A DNA stretch of 64,000 nucleotides, from positions 2,790,001-2,854,000 of the forward strand of contig WOAB01000619.1 in the NCBI GenBank assembly GCA_027886185.1, in the 5' to 3' direction. The first letter of the stretch is position 1, and each line of letters opens with the position of its first letter. Both the position numbers and the translations under genes were made by a program. The notes under the pieces are model-generated. The model saw only the letters and a program-made list of their open reading frames with translations. It did not search any database and was not told the origin of the DNA. Below, piece by piece: positions 10,756-22,894 of this stretch. Origin of the DNA: Rheum nobile (taxonomy: Eukaryota > Streptophyta > Magnoliopsida > Caryophyllales > Polygonaceae).

Positions 10756-11315
10756 TGTTAGAATATTTATAAATGTTCATGTGACCTATGTGTCTTTCGG
10801 TTTAATTATAAAGAATGAGTTCATATTATGTAATGTGATTTTAATATAAGAGTCGACACCGTGATGGATCGGTTTCGGTTAATGACATTAGAATCCGGAA
10901 ATTGATATTCCCTCGTCCCTTGCCTAATAATATAACATATATATGTCTCTTTCTCTCGGTTAATATATATGTGTGTGGTAGTTATTAATAACTACTGAAA
11001 TGAAGTGCATATATATAGGGAAGTTAAAAGAAAGTAGTTATTGGGTGAAACACACATGAATTGTGGTCTTTCAACATGACATCTGAAAAAGGCAACCGAG
11101 AAGAGAGAGTGGAGTTCTTGTCCATCAAAGAATAAAGGAAAGTAAAGGCTAAGGGAGGAAAATCTCTTGAAGGGTTGATTGCATTGCAAAGGCTTCGAGC
11201 ATGGATCAAGGTTAGTGATTTGAACTTTTTGCGGTATTGATTATAGGTTGAATTATTTCAAGTCTAGATCCAATCGAGATTGATTTCATGACTAGAAATC
11301 ATTAAATTGTTTTCA
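10756..11315 (+). repeat. Copia 5' LTR
   Basis: Starts TGTTAGAATATTT and ends TTTTCA. Nearly identical to 21591-22151. A short AT-rich promoter-like stretch with TATATATA lies near 11008-11016. Confidence 0.92.
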
Positions 11316-11317
11316 AT

Positions 11318-11329
11318 TGGTATCAGAGC
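11318..11329 (+). other. Copia primer-binding site
   Basis: TGGTATCAGAGC two bases after the LTR, complementary to initiator tRNA-Met. Confidence 0.88.
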
Positions 11330-12343
11330 GGGTTTAGATTTGAGTAATTCACCACCGTAATCAAATGGAATCACGATTGATCTTCTGTTCGTGATTTGCC
11401 TAGCATGATACTTTTGATTCATGGGCTATTTAGGGCAACTCTTAAAAGTCCACTGAATTGCTCGTATTATTTTAATATTGGCTTCATCAGTTTGCAGATA
11501 GGGCCAAGATATTTGTTTAATTAATATCATGTTTTGGTTGTGATTATATATCTGATTGCACATATCAAGTTTGTTTAAAAATCATTCCACTGCATTTGCA
11601 TATATCATGTTAACTTTATTGAATGTGTAGATTGATAGTCTACTAATACATAAGGTGTGCCTATTATTATATAGAATATGTGCCATGTTCTGTACATTGA
11701 TGACCGCATGGATTAATGGAACACATGAGATTGTGTATACAGTGGGCATTTTGTAGCCTATTTATAGTGATTTTGGGAATAATTGCATGTTAAACCCAAT
11801 TTAAATTTTGGTGTATTACTGTGGGTTCACCAAAATCTCATGTAATACATATACATGTGTTCCAAGGTTGAAATATTATGAAAGCATGATGTTACACATT
11901 AGAGTGGGTAATTCAATGTCTTGATTGAAGTGTAACTTGTTAGTGACCAAAGTGGCCTAGTTGCATGTATTGATATTTAGGCATTTGAATTACATATAAT
12001 ATATCGATTGATCATGATTATAGAGATGCTATGAATGGCATGTAAGTTTGATTGATCAATTGTTTTATTATCTATATTCTAGGAGATCACCCAAAGGTGG
12101 GTCATTGAGTATAGTTAATAGTATTAAATGAATTAGTCATTACTACTTAGGTTGAATACTATGTATATCCAAAGATGACATACTTGCTTGACTTATGTAT
12201 GCTATGATTAATCATTAAAGTATAAAAAATTTAGCATCAATGATAGTGCTTGTGTTTAAGTATTGTCCAAAGGTTACTTGAATGCATGCTTTTAAAGTGT
12301 TCATGACAGTTTATGAATTTGTATTAAAGTTCTCAAAGCACTA
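11330..12343 (+). other. Copia leader without recognised gene
   Basis: About 1 kb between PBS and the first gag codon. AT-rich; I see no conserved frame or repeat. Confidence 0.6.
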
Positions 12344-13280
12344 ATGGGTAAGCATGTATTAATGTTTGCAACTTCATCAATTTTATTTGCATCTGCTAAT
12401 TCTGTTGTGAAGTTCAATAGGCCACACTATGATAATTGGTCTGAGCAAATCCGGTTTACACTGGATATTATGGCTTTGGACCTTGTAATAGTGAATGAGC
12501 AGCCCTCGACCATTACAGATGATAGCTCCGATGCTGAAAAGTCTATTTATGAGGCTTGAGAGCGGTCTAACATGTTGATTTTGAACCTTATGAGGATGAC
12601 GATGGCTGAAAGTATTAAGCCATCCATGCCTAAGACAGAGAATGCAAGGAATTTTATGCATAAAATTAAGAAGTGTTCACAATCGGATTTGGCGGACACG
12701 TCAATTGTAGGCAGCCTTATGAGTCAGCTAACTATGAAGAAGTTTGTCTGGTCTCAGCCTATCCATGATCATGTGACGCACATGTCTAATTTGTCAGCAA
12801 AGTTAAAGACCTTAGGGATGGATGTTAATGAGACATTCTTGGTCCAGTTCATCATCAACTCTCTACCTCTTGAGTTTGGCCAGTTCCAGGTGAACTACAA
12901 CACCATTAAGGATAAGTGGAACTTTAAGGAATTGAAGGCTATGTTTGTTCAAGAGGAGGGAAGATTAAAGAAGATGAAGGATCAATCAGTTCATCTCGTA
13001 GGTCATGATGGTACCAGCATCAATAAAAGAAAAGCCAAGGAAGAAGGACAAGAAGAAGGATAAGGCTTTCATGAAAGGACCTGAGAACCAAATTCGAAAG
13101 GAGAAGAAGTGTTTCTTTTGCAAGAAAATGGGACACTTCAAGAAAGATTGTCCGAAAAGGAAGGCTTGGTTCGAAAAGAAAAGTACACTTTATAGTTTTG
13201 TTTGCTTTGAATCGAACCTTATAGAAGTGCCTAACAATACTTGGTGGTTAGATTCTGGTGCTACTACTCATGTGTCTCAT
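12344..13280 (+). pseudogene. Copia gag and protease region (broken)
   Basis: The frame starts at ATG 12344 and gives a Copia gag (FNRPHYDNWSEQIRF, LSAKLKTLGMDVNETF, LVQFIINSLPLEFGQF). A TGA at 12557-12559 falls where related proteins have Trp (YEAWERSN-type), so TGG to TGA is likely. A +1 shift near 13010-13060 moves to the frame with the CCHC zinc knuckle (CFFCKKMGHFKKDC, 13112-13153) and the aspartic protease active site WWLDSGATTHVS (about 13240-13277). A TAG at 13287-13289 follows. Gag forms the particle; the protease processes it. Not functional. Confidence 0.85.
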
Positions 13281-13331
13281 ATTAAATAGGGATTCAGTTC
13301 GATCTAGCCCATAAGAGGAGCTGAACAGTAC

Positions 13332-14573
13332 TTGTTCATAGGGAACCATGTGAAGGCACAAGTTGAGGGCATTGGGACTTATAAGTTGATCTTGGACATT
13401 GGGTGTCATATAGATCTTGAAGGATGTCTCTATGTTCCTGAGTGTGCTAGAAATCTTGTTTTTATTAGTAGATTGAACAATGTAGGTTTTTGTGTTAAGT
13501 TTGGACATGGTGGTTTTTCATTGTACCGAAATGATTACTTTTATGGTTATGGTATTTTGATTAATTCACTTTATAGGTTCAATCTTGATATTAAGTTTTC
13601 TGAATCCTTGTTTCATATTGAAAGTCAAGTCATTAAACATAGTGCTTCAGATGAAAGTTATGTTTTCTTGTGGCATCAAAGATTAGGTCACATTTCTAAA
13701 GAAAGGATAATGAGGTTGGTAAAGAATGAAATTCTTTCTCAATTGGATTTTAGTGACTTAGATGTGTGTGTAGACTGCATTAAGGGAAAGAGACTAAACA
13801 CATAGTAAAGAAGCCAGCCACGAGAAGCACTCAACTTCTTGAGTTAATTCACACTGATATATGTGGCCCCTTTGACGCTCCTTCTTGGAGTGGTGAAAAG
13901 TACTTTATCACCGTTATTGATGATTATTCACGTTATGGATATACATATCTGTTGCATGAAAAGTCTCAATCTGTGAATGTTCTAGAGGTGTTCATAAATG
14001 AGGTGGAAAGGCAGTTAGATATAAAAGTAAAGGTAGTGAGATCTGATCGAGGTGGTGAGTTTTATGGAAAATTCAATGAAAGTGGACAATGTCCAGGTCC
14101 ATTTGCAAAGTTCCTTGAAAGTAGAGGCATTTATGCACAATATACAATGCCTGGTACATCTCAGCAGAATGGTGTAGCTGAGAGGCGAAATCGTACATTA
14201 ATGGGTATGGTTAGGAGCATGTTGAGTAATTGCTCTTTACCCCTTTCATTGTGGATATATGCATTAAAGACTGCAACGTATGTACTTAATCGAGTTCCTA
14301 GTAAGGCAGTTCCTAAGACACCTTATGAGTTGTGGACGGGAAGAAAACCTAGTTTAAGGCATTTTCGTGTTTGGGGTTGCCCAGCAGAAGTAAGGCTATA
14401 TAACCCACATGAAAATAAACTTTATCCAAGAACAGTCAGTGGGTTCTTCATTGGCTATCCTGAAAAGTCAAAGGGGTATGTATTTTATTGTCCTAATCAT
14501 AGTACGAGAATAGTTGAGACGGGTAATGCTGGGTTCATTGAAAATGGTCAAACTAGTGGGAGTGGTGAACCAC
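13332..14573 (+). pseudogene. Copia GAG-pre-integrase and integrase (broken by frameshift and CACTA insertion)
   Basis: The GAG-pre-integrase domain (LYVPECARNLVFISRLNNVG, then the zinc-binding LWHQRLGHISKERI and CVDCIKGK) runs to a stop at about 13803. A frameshift there leads into the integrase core: HTDICGPFD (first catalytic Asp), VIDDYSRYGYTYLL, VVRSDRGGEFYG (second Asp), and TSQQNGVAERRNRTLM (catalytic Glu). The C-terminal part VFGCPAEV-like motif and PRTVSGFFIGYPEKSKGY is also present. The frame is cut at 14573 by the CACTA element inside the linker between integrase and RT. Integrase inserts the cDNA into the genome. Confidence 0.88.
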
Positions 14574-14869
14574 CACTAGTACAAACGGCTTATCTAATAT
14601 CGGAAGAAAGGATACCGGTTGCGTAAAACCGGTATGAAACTAGGAAATGGATACCGGTTATTGGACAAAACCGGTATCTATGAAAAAAAAATATATTGTA
14701 TACCAGTTATTAATATAACCGATATGCATGTGCGGTGTAATAGATAAGCAAACATATTGTTTTTTAAGCTAAGGCAATAGGGATACGGGTTTCGTAAACA
14801 CCGATATCCTTATTTATTATTAATAAATTTTTTTCGGAGCTTTTATTATTAATATTTATTTTACTTTAA

Positions 14870-16206
14870 GAGCATCTTTAACGGTAGTCCCTTAGTGGGT
14901 CTTATAGAATTTTTTTAATATAATATTCAAATTGGGCTATAAGACCCATCAAGGGTCTCAAATTTGGGGTAAAATATGGGACCGTCCCATACACAATTTT
15001 TTGGCATCAAAGTGCCACGTGACACTCTCTGATTGGCGCGCGTTGTTGTACGCCACATGACAATCAACGGACGGTCATGATTTATTCTTGGCCGTTCGTT
15101 ATTTTAAAAAAAAAATCATATATTTAAAAATTGGTTGCTTAAAAAAAATTAAAAAAATACCATAATTCTAATTACATTTTTATCTATCCATAGACATCCT
15201 TTTGTATATATTTGGTTGATTTTAATATTTTTTCTGTATTATAGCTATCATTAAGTGAAAATAAATCATTTTATTTTAGTATTGATATTTTAAAATAAAA
15301 TAAATACCAATTTAATTTAGCTTTATGAAAATTACATTATAGTTTTTATATAAAAAAATAATATAATTGTAATTTAAACTAAACCTAAAAGACCCATCTA
15401 AAAGAGACCCCAATAAAACCTCAAATAAAACCCCAAATACACCGCGGTGGAACTCACCGCGGGGCGGCGATGCCTTTTTCAGCTTCTGCGACACTTTAGT
15501 AGAAACACCATAACTTTTGTTTCCCAACTCGGATTGCGCTCATATTTTGAGGACTTGCAGTAGACTTCAAGATCTAACTCCTCGAATTGGAATCACTTCA
15601 TTTGGACATCTGACTAGAGAGAACGAACCATTTGAATTTAGCACATTGTTCTTCTACTCTTCAATACACTTCAAACCTCTATAAATCTCATGATTTCTTC
15701 ACTTCTCTCCACAACTTCTGGATTACAGACTTAGCCACAATTAGATTGTTTCGCTGTTTATGTGTTGTTTTTAATCATTAAGTCGTGTATCGTGTGATGT
15801 TTGTCGTTAAATTTCGTCATTTGGTTTAGTTCATGTTGTTTTCGCATGTTGTTTTATTTTCATAAATTTATGTATCACTTTTGTTGATTTGCCTATCAAT
15901 GTATGTTTGTCTGTCTTAATTTTAAATAAATAATATAATTAAATAATTAAAATAAAATAGCATTAATAAATTTAATGTATAATTTTTGTTATTATATTAA
16001 TATATAATAAGGGGTAATAATATAATAAATGATATATTAGTAATTTAATATTAACCTAAAGATATAATTGTAATTTAAACTAAATCTAAAAGACTCATCT
16101 AAAAGACTCCAATAAAAGCCCTCAATACACCATAGATTCCATAACAAATAATTCTTTCAAAAATCCTCTATAAGACCCATCCTATAAGACCCCATTAAAA
16201 ATGTCC
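14870..16206. mobile_element. Harbinger-like MITE inside the CACTA element, TSD TAA
   Basis: Imperfect inverted ends GAGCATCTTTAACGG and (reverse complement of the right end) GGACATTTTTAATGG with flanking TAA (14867-14869 and 16207-16209), matching the TWA duplications of PIF/Harbinger elements. Inside, a segment of about 75 bp (ATAATTGTAATTTAAACTAA and what follows) is present twice at about 15360-15440 and 16064-16140. The roughly 620 bp between these copies differs in composition and starts with CACCGCGGTGGAACTCACCG, so it looks like an inserted foreign piece, possibly LTR-derived. Confidence 0.65.
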
Positions 16207-18165
16207 TAATAATTTACCAATCCCTAATAAATTAAAAGTGTTTTAACTTTACTGTTAATTAATTCTACCCTACCAAACCCTTATTCGATCTCACGCTGAG
16301 CAGCTCGATCGTTGCCGTTCCATTCTCCACGACCACCGCTAGTCGTCGGAGCCCTACGCTGCCGCTGCTCGAGTTGCCGCTAGTAGTCGGAGCCCTACGT
16401 CGCTGCTGTTCCATTCGTCTCAACTGGTCGCCGCTCACTCGAGTCGCCGCTACTGCCAGTCTATTCTCACGCAGTCACGCTCGCTGCCGTTCCGGTCGCC
16501 GCTGACTCGAGTCGCCGGTACAATTGCTCCACCTGCTCGCTTGCAAGGTTGGTTAAACTCCACTTAAATTTGTATACTTAGTTGGAATTTGGGAATTTTG
16601 CTTGGCATCAGGAATTTGCTTGGCATCAGATGGAATTTGGGAATTTGGCAATTTGCTTGGGAAGAGATAGATCGAATAGCCAGATAGCAATAATGAATAT
16701 ATTTTACTTATTTAGTGGTTTACTTGCTTTGGTTGTTGCTTGCCTGTGTATTCCGTGCCAGCAAATTAAATCACATTCGACCCCAGCTTGCCTGTGTATT
16801 CCTTGCCAGAATCTTACCCTTATGCATATCTTCTTAAGTGCAATTTCTTTATGGATTTTCACTTCATGGATTCGTTCTTGACTTCTTGTCCTTGATGAAT
16901 TTTCTAGGGATATAAATTTGTGCAGGCATATGTCTTATGCTGTTTATTTGTAATGTGGTTCAATAAACAAGAATTACATAGAGACCAAAGAAAATAAAAA
17001 ATAATGTGAATGGTTGGTAGCATCTGGGGGAAGAGCTGAAGGGTTAGACCAGTAGAAAGTACAAAGGGCTACTACCACTTCAATTTTAAAAGCTGAAAGT
17101 AAGTTACATGGGGATTGATAATTGACATTAGATGGCAAATCAACCTATCACAACTTGGTGCAGTTGGACTGAAGAGTGAAGAGATCCACCTTTCTACAAA
17201 GTTGTCAATGAGAATGACAGGATGCACTCGGAGGGGCAAGGGTAAGCACCCAAAAAATTACAGAAACTAACAACAAATAATCTTTGACATACCAAAGAGG
17301 CAACAATATAGAGAGCTATAAGCATACAGGACAGACAATAACAACAAATCTTACTTACCAAGAACCATTATTAAGTGACTTGTAGTTCCTGAAAAATGGG
17401 TGGATCTTTCCAGTAAAATGAAGCATAATATAAGCATTATCTACTGACATCAAGAAAATATATCGAGATTTGGTGGACGAGTCAAAAAGGTATGCCAAAC
17501 TTTATTAAGTAGAACTTAAGTTTACATACAAGCTAGTTCGTTGAGTGTTCTTTAATCCCAATGCTTATCACCAACTAAGCAACATACTTGTGTACATGAT
17601 GTGTGTTTCACTGCTCAGTTGTTTAATAGGAAAACGAGACTGATGGCTTGAGTAGATCCTGATCATTTTAAAAATAGATTACCAAACTGATAGTACTATT
17701 TAAGTGTGAAGTTTTAACTTACTAACTGGTGTATGTTGTGTGGGACCTTGTTTTCCTTTATTTGCATGCAGTAAAGCATACTTCCGAAAGACAAGATGTA
17801 ATAATTAGCCTTTCGCTGAGGAATTATAGCTTAATTAAACACTTTACCATTAGTCAACCAAGCAAATCACACCCACATAGAGTAGTGCTGGACTGCTGGT
17901 TGCTTGATTTGATCTGCTGGAACCCACTTCGGTACTATTTATAACTATAGTCAATCAATTAATTAACCTTTTCTATTTGTGAAGTGCATTAATCATGTTG
18001 AGTACTAAGAGAGGAAATCTCTCCAAAGCAGACAAGCCAACATAAGTTGGAATATTATCGAGGTGAGCCTCTAAGTTATATTTTATTGATTATTATTTTG
18101 ACAAATGATTCAAGTTTAATTGTTATCATGGTATTATTGATATACTTCATTTTTTTATGTGCAAG
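16207..18165. other. Non-coding interior of CACTA element
   Basis: From 16260 to 16560 the DNA is GC-rich with repeated GTCGCCGCT and CGGAGCCCTACG blocks and resembles a 5' untranslated exon. The rest is AT-rich and intron-like. A duplicated CTTGCCTGTGTATTCC occurs near 16740 and 16788. No frame is recognisable until the ULP1-like exon. Confidence 0.45.
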
Positions 18166-18261
18166 TGCCCTGAACAACAAGATTATACGTCATGTGGATT
18201 ATATGTATGCCGATTCATGAGAGACATAGTGCAAACAGGTGTAGTGGAAATTCCAACTTCG
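18166..18261 (+). pseudogene. ULP1-like C48 cysteine protease exon (transposon-borne)
   Basis: A 32-codon exon bounded by a splice-acceptor-like GCAAG at 18161-18165 and a donor GTATGT at 18262. It reads CPEQQDYTSCGLYVCRFMRD then IVQTGVVEIPTS. The glutamine-containing QQD followed by a catalytic-cysteine block SCGLYV and RFMRDIV is the C-terminal core of ULP1/SENP-type C48 peptidases. Plant CACTA and Mutator elements often carry such domains beside the transposase. The rest of the domain, including the His and Asp boxes, was not found, so this is a relic of an autonomous ancestor. Confidence 0.68.
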
Positions 18262-19392
18262 GTATGTACACTACTCATACATTCACATTTATACTTTATA
18301 TATATAATTAATAGCTAAACCGAGTCACTTACTGGTTAACTGATTGGTAAATACCATTGTTTGCAATTATTCAATATATATGCTTATGAGCTTCTATTCT
18401 CTGTTTTTCCTACTCAACTTGTACTCATTACAAGTTTATTATCTTGCTCTTTTTTATGCCTATGTATTGTCTTCTTTATTTTCATACATTGTTAAGACAA
18501 TTATTGTATTTTCATAGTCAGATTCTCAACTAGTGTACGTGAGTGCTACCTGCTATATCTTGATGTGTCATTGTTTTCCATTTATAAGATTAATGATGTT
18601 GTTTATAATGCTTAATGTAGTACTTAGCACATTCATCGTGAAGATACAACAAGGAGTATATCTTGGAAGTAATAGAGGAATGTCTTCAATATCTCCAACC
18701 TATTTTTGAGTTGGAGTTGAACTTGCACACAACATAAGAGTTAAAAGTATAGAGTTGGAGTTGAACTTGCATGCCCCCAGCATAGGAGCTAAAAGCATAT
18801 ATGTATGTATGTTGAGAGAGCTTTTTGACTATCTATAACTAGTATATTTTGTTGGAAGCTATTTTATTAGGCTATTTTGTTATTTATAGTTTAAAGAGAT
18901 ATGAAACTCTCAAGTTATTTTGTTATTTATAGCTCAAGGAGCTAACTCTTGTTAACAATTTATTATATATAATTTATGGATTATTTGATGTGATTTTGAT
19001 GTACACAGTTGTAGCTTTTTGTGTAAAAAACAATAACGTAAACAGGTGGTATAATTACTATAATATATAGCTGAATGGGTATTGTAAAAAAATATTTTAA
19101 AAAATTAAAAATAAATATCATACCGGTTATTTTAATAACGATATGTAACAGACACAGAGGTTGATACCGGTTTTTCACATAACCGGTATCGGCAATAAAT
19201 AATTTTTTTTTAAAAAGAAAAACAAATACGGGGATACCGGTTTTTTAAATAACCGGTATCCGTGTCCCAACTTCATACCGGTTTGTGAAAAACCGGTATA
19301 CGGAGCAGGATTTCGGCTCATCTTAGACCGGAATCATAACCGGTATCCGTTTCAGTAAAAAAACGGTATTAGATGGCCTTTTTGTACTAGTG
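18262..19392. other. Right interior and subterminal region of CACTA element
   Basis: No coding region recognised. A block containing TTGGAGTTGAACTTGCA is duplicated at 18708 and 18758. The last 270 bp holds inverted ACCGGT motifs. Confidence 0.5.
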
Positions 19393-19395
19393 CAC

Positions 19396-21265
19396 AAAAG
19401 GTGGACATTCAAGAGATTCAGGTTGAAGTTCCTTCACCTGTATTGTCTTCTAAAGTTGTTGTACCAATTGTTGCATCACAGTCAAATGACAAAATGGAAC
19501 AACATAATGATGTTCATGTCCCATAGGATGAAAGTATGGTAGATGAATTAGTCATAATTCAAGAAGAGAATAATAAACCACATGAATTGTTAATGCGATC
19601 TGTAAGGGAAAGAAGATCTGTCATTCCAAATGATTATGTGGTTTATGCTGTTGAAAATGAATGTGACTTGAGCCTTGATGAAGACCCGGTCTCATTTAGA
19701 AAAGCCATGGAAAGTAATAATTCTGAAAAAAGTGGTTGATTGTCATGAAATAAGAAATCAAGTCAATGGGTGATAACAAAGTCTGGAACTTAGTTGAGTT
19801 GCCTAAGGATTCCAAGGCCGTTGGGTCTAAATGAGTCTATAAGACTAAACGTGACTCAAAGGGCAACATTGAAAGATATAAGGCCAGACTTGTAGCTAAA
19901 GGTTTCACCCATAAGGATGACATTGACTATAAAGAGACCTTCGCTCCAGTATCCAAGAAGGATTCTCTAAGAATTGTTTTGGCTTTGGTGGCTCATTATG
20001 ATCTTGAGCTTCACCAAATGGATGTGAAAACCGATTTTCTGAATGGTGAGCTTGAGGAGGAAGTATATATGGACCAACCTGAAGGGTTCTTGGCCACAGG
20101 AAAAGAACACATGGTGTGTAAGCTGAGGAAGTCAATATATGGACTGAAACAAGCTTCCAGACAGTGGTATTTAGAGTTTAATGATACTATCACGTCATAC
20201 GGTCTTTATAGTGATTATTGTTGATCGATGTATCTACATAGAGCTTAGTGGGAGCAAGTTTGTAATTTTAGTCTTATATGTTGATGATATTTTGCTTGCT
20301 GTAAATGACATGGCCATGTTACATGATATACAGAAGTATCTCTCTAAGAACTCTGAAATGAAAGATATGGGTGAGGCATCCTATGTGATTGGAATAGAAA
20401 TATTTCGGAATAGATCACAAGGATTGTTAGGGTTGTCTCAAAAAGGTTATATTAATAAGATCTTAGAGAGATATAGAATGGAAAAATGCTCCGCAGGAAT
20501 AGTTCCAATACAGAAAGGGGACAAGTTCAGTAAAATGCAATGTCCCAGAAATGAATTGGAACGAAAGGAAATGGAAAGAATCCCATATGCATTAGTGGTA
20601 GGGAGTTTGAACTATGTTCAGACTTATACTCGACCATATATCAGCTTTGTTGTAGGCATGTTGGGTCGATGTCAAAGTAATCCCGGAATGGACCATTGGA
20701 AAGCTGCAAACATGTTCTCACATACTTGCAAGGCACCAAGGAGATCATGCTTACATACATGAGATCCAATCATCTAGAGGTCATTGGATATTCATATTCA
20801 AATTATGTCGGATGCGTTGATAGTAGGAAATCGACGTTTGGCTATTTGTTCCTATTAGCTGAGGGGGCAGTGTCATGGAAGAGTGGAAAGCATTCTGTTA
20901 TTGCTACTTCCACTATAGAGGCCGAATTTGTGGCATGCTTTGAGGCCACAATTCATGCATTATGGATGCGGAACTTTATCTCGGGGTTTGAGATTGTCGA
21001 TAGTATAGCCAAGCTGCTGAGAATTTATTGTGTTAATTCTGCAGCCATCTTCTTCTCGTAGAACGACAAGTATTCTAAGGGTGCTAAACACATTGAGTTG
21101 AAGTTCTTTTCGGTCAAAGAGGAGGTGCAGAAGAGTAGAGTGTTCTTTGAGCATATTAGAACGGATATGATGGTAGCGGATCCGTTGACTAAGGGACTAC
21201 CATCCAAGGCGTTTATTGGCCATGTAGAGCGTATGAGTGTTTTAGACAAAGCTTTGCTATTCTGA
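19396..21265 (+). pseudogene. Copia reverse transcriptase and RNase H (broken)
   Basis: Resumes the Copia polyprotein after the CACTA element. A linker (VRERRSVIPNDYVVYAVENE) leads to RT: ERYKARLVAKGFTHKD, APVSKKDSLRIVLAL, HQMDVKTDFLNGELEEEVYM, SIYGLKQASRQWY and the catalytic LYVDDILLA (about 20277-20303). RNase H follows (GYSYSNYVGCVDSRKSTFGY, AVSWKSGKHSVIATSTIEAE) and ends near 21265. TGA replaces Trp near 19834 (GSK-stop-VYKT), and frameshifts occur near 19740, 20220, 20750 and 21060. All key domains are identifiable, none in one frame. Confidence 0.88.
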
Positions 21266-21579
21266 TTATGGTACGCTCATTATATGTGTGACACTTTGAA
21301 TTCACTTATGGCTATGTTTCTGTCGTACTAAACATGTTATCATTATAGTATGTGTATACACTTATGATTGATGACATGTGATTATTTTGAGAATTATGGT
21401 ATTTCTCAATTTAAAGTAGCATTGAGCTGGGAATTGTTTGTGATACATGGAAGGGATCATGTCTCTCAATGACGTGTGACCGCCATGATCCAATCAGTTC
21501 TAATTCAATTAAGGTTAAATGGACTTAATATAACAGTGCACATTTACAGTTATTGAACCATCAAGTCGACACAATGACC

Positions 21580-21590
21580 AAGTGGGAGAA
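21580..21590 (+). other. Copia polypurine tract
   Basis: AAGTGGGAGAA directly before the 3' LTR. Confidence 0.8.
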
Positions 21591-22151
21591 TGTTTGAATA
21601 TTTATAAATGATCATGTGGCCTATGTGTCTTTCGGTTTAATTGTAAAGATTGAGTTCATATTATGTAATGGGATTTTAATATAAGAGTCGACACCGTGAT
21701 GGATCGGTTTCGGTTAATGACATTAGAATCCGGAAATTGATATTCCCTCGTCCCTTGCCTATTAAATATAACATATATATGTCTCTTTCTCTCGGTTAAT
21801 ATATATGTGTGTGGTAGTTAGTAATAACTACTGAAATGAAGTGCATATATATAGGGAAGTTAAAAGAAAGTAGTTATTGGGTGAAACACACATGAATTGT
21901 GGTCTTTCAACATGACATCTGAAAAAGGCAACCGAGAAGAGAGAGTGGAGTTCTTGTCCATCAAAGAATAAAGGAAAGTAAAGGCTAAGGGAGGAAAATC
22001 TCTTGAAGGGTTGATTGCATTGCAAAGGCTTCGAGCATGGATCAAGGTTAGTGATTTGAACTTCTTGCGGTATTGATTATAGGTTGAATTATTTCAAGTC
22101 TAGATCCAATCGGGATTGATTTCATGACTAGAAATCATTAAATTGCTTTCA
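21591..22151 (+). repeat. Copia 3' LTR
   Basis: Starts TGTTTGAATATTT and ends CTTTCA; matches the 5' LTR at about 98% by hand alignment, including a small indel in the TAATAATATAA/TATTAAATATAA stretch. Confidence 0.92.
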
Positions 22152-22730
22152 TAAAATTCATTCGATTGTTTTTTTTTGTTCACTTTGATGCTACTACTAT
22201 ATGCATTTGTAGCAGTGTAATTTTAATTTGAATTTATACACAGGACTTGTAAGCCCATTTCTTGATTCAGTAGAAGAGCCTAAGAGCTCCACCAAGTATT
22301 TGTAGTGACTTGTTAAAACAATGTAATCAGGTGTCCTTCTTGTGTTTCTTTCTATAAGGTAGTAGCTCAGTTGATAATCTTCAAACTTTGATACTCCTAT
22401 TAAACAACACATGTTTAGTATAATCGTCGGGATCATACTACATATGTATGAACCTACCCAGATCCAGATGGCATGGTTTAGCCCTCAGGATGTTTAGCTC
22501 TAGTCAAAGGACTTGTAAGATACGGCAGTGCCCTTTGAATAATTCTATTGAGATGATACTTGTACTGCAGAAGACAAGTCATGTAGATATCGAAACAAAT
22601 ATTGCAGTTGGTAATGGAAGACACAATTAAAGAATGGCTCTTGGGTCAAACTCAGCAAAGCATAGGAAAGGAAAGAACACAAGACTGAACAATCTTTATA
22701 TTTTACCTAATACTATTGGAGTTGACATAC
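22152..22730. other. Intron-like DNA between PreP and AP-2 fragments
   Basis: No confident gene. On the minus strand near 22200 a GTAGCATCAA block could be the preceding part of the PreP exon. Around 22475-22565 an acceptor-like CTGCAG precedes a short open stretch (YKYHLNRIIQRALPYLT) that I do not recognise. Both may be scraps of captured exons. Confidence 0.35.
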
Positions 22731-22856
22731 CATAGTCGGTGCAAAGCACTGAAAAGTTTCATTGCGACCAATGATATCGAGGCGTACAACGTTCATGGCT
22801 AATCTTAGAAAATCATGATTCTCGTTGAGCAAACACGATGTTGCTATGTATCCAAC
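22731..22856 (-). pseudogene. AP-2 complex alpha-adaptin exon fragment
   Basis: A 42-codon exon on the minus strand with clean boundaries: acceptor CTACAG before 22856 and donor GTATGT after 22731. It reads VGYIATSCLLNENHDFLRLA, then MNVVRLDIIGRNETFQC and FAPTM. This is the highly conserved adaptin trunk segment of the AP-2 alpha subunit, which acts in clathrin-coated vesicle formation. Replacements at conserved positions (MNVVRLD where family members have INTVRND; CFAPTM for CLALTM) indicate relaxed constraint. The preceding exon of the same gene is at 32960-33095, with a 9.9 kb retrotransposon in the intron between. Confidence 0.85.
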
Positions 22857-22894
22857 CTGTAGCAAAATAATAAAAAGTAAAAAAGATTGCACAT

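Larger units (their letters stand above)
14574..19392. mobile_element. CACTA (En/Spm-type) element inside the Copia element, TSD CAC
   Basis: The left end is CACTAGTACAAA and the right end, reverse-complemented, is CACTAGTACAAAAAGG; both continue into (T)ATCTAATA. The flanking 3-bp duplications are CAC (14571-14573 and 19393-19395). Subterminal ATACCGGTT motifs occur repeatedly in both orientations at 14612-14830 and 19120-19370, the usual transposase-binding layout of CACTA elements. At 4.8 kb it lacks an intact transposase but keeps a ULP1-like protease exon (18166-18261). It also carries a Harbinger-like MITE. Confidence 0.92.
10756..22151 (+). mobile_element. Ty1-Copia retrotransposon, split by a CACTA element
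   Basis: Two LTRs (10756-11315 and 21591-22151) bracket an initiator-Met PBS, gag, protease, integrase, RT and RNase H in Copia order (integrase before RT). Flanks are CAAAA and TAAAA, a 5-bp duplication with one change. Without the CACTA insert the element is about 6.6 kb. By hand the LTRs differ at roughly a dozen sites in 560, about 2%, so it is fairly young but already carries several stops and frameshifts. It sits in the upstream edge of the PreP fragment. Confidence 0.92.
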
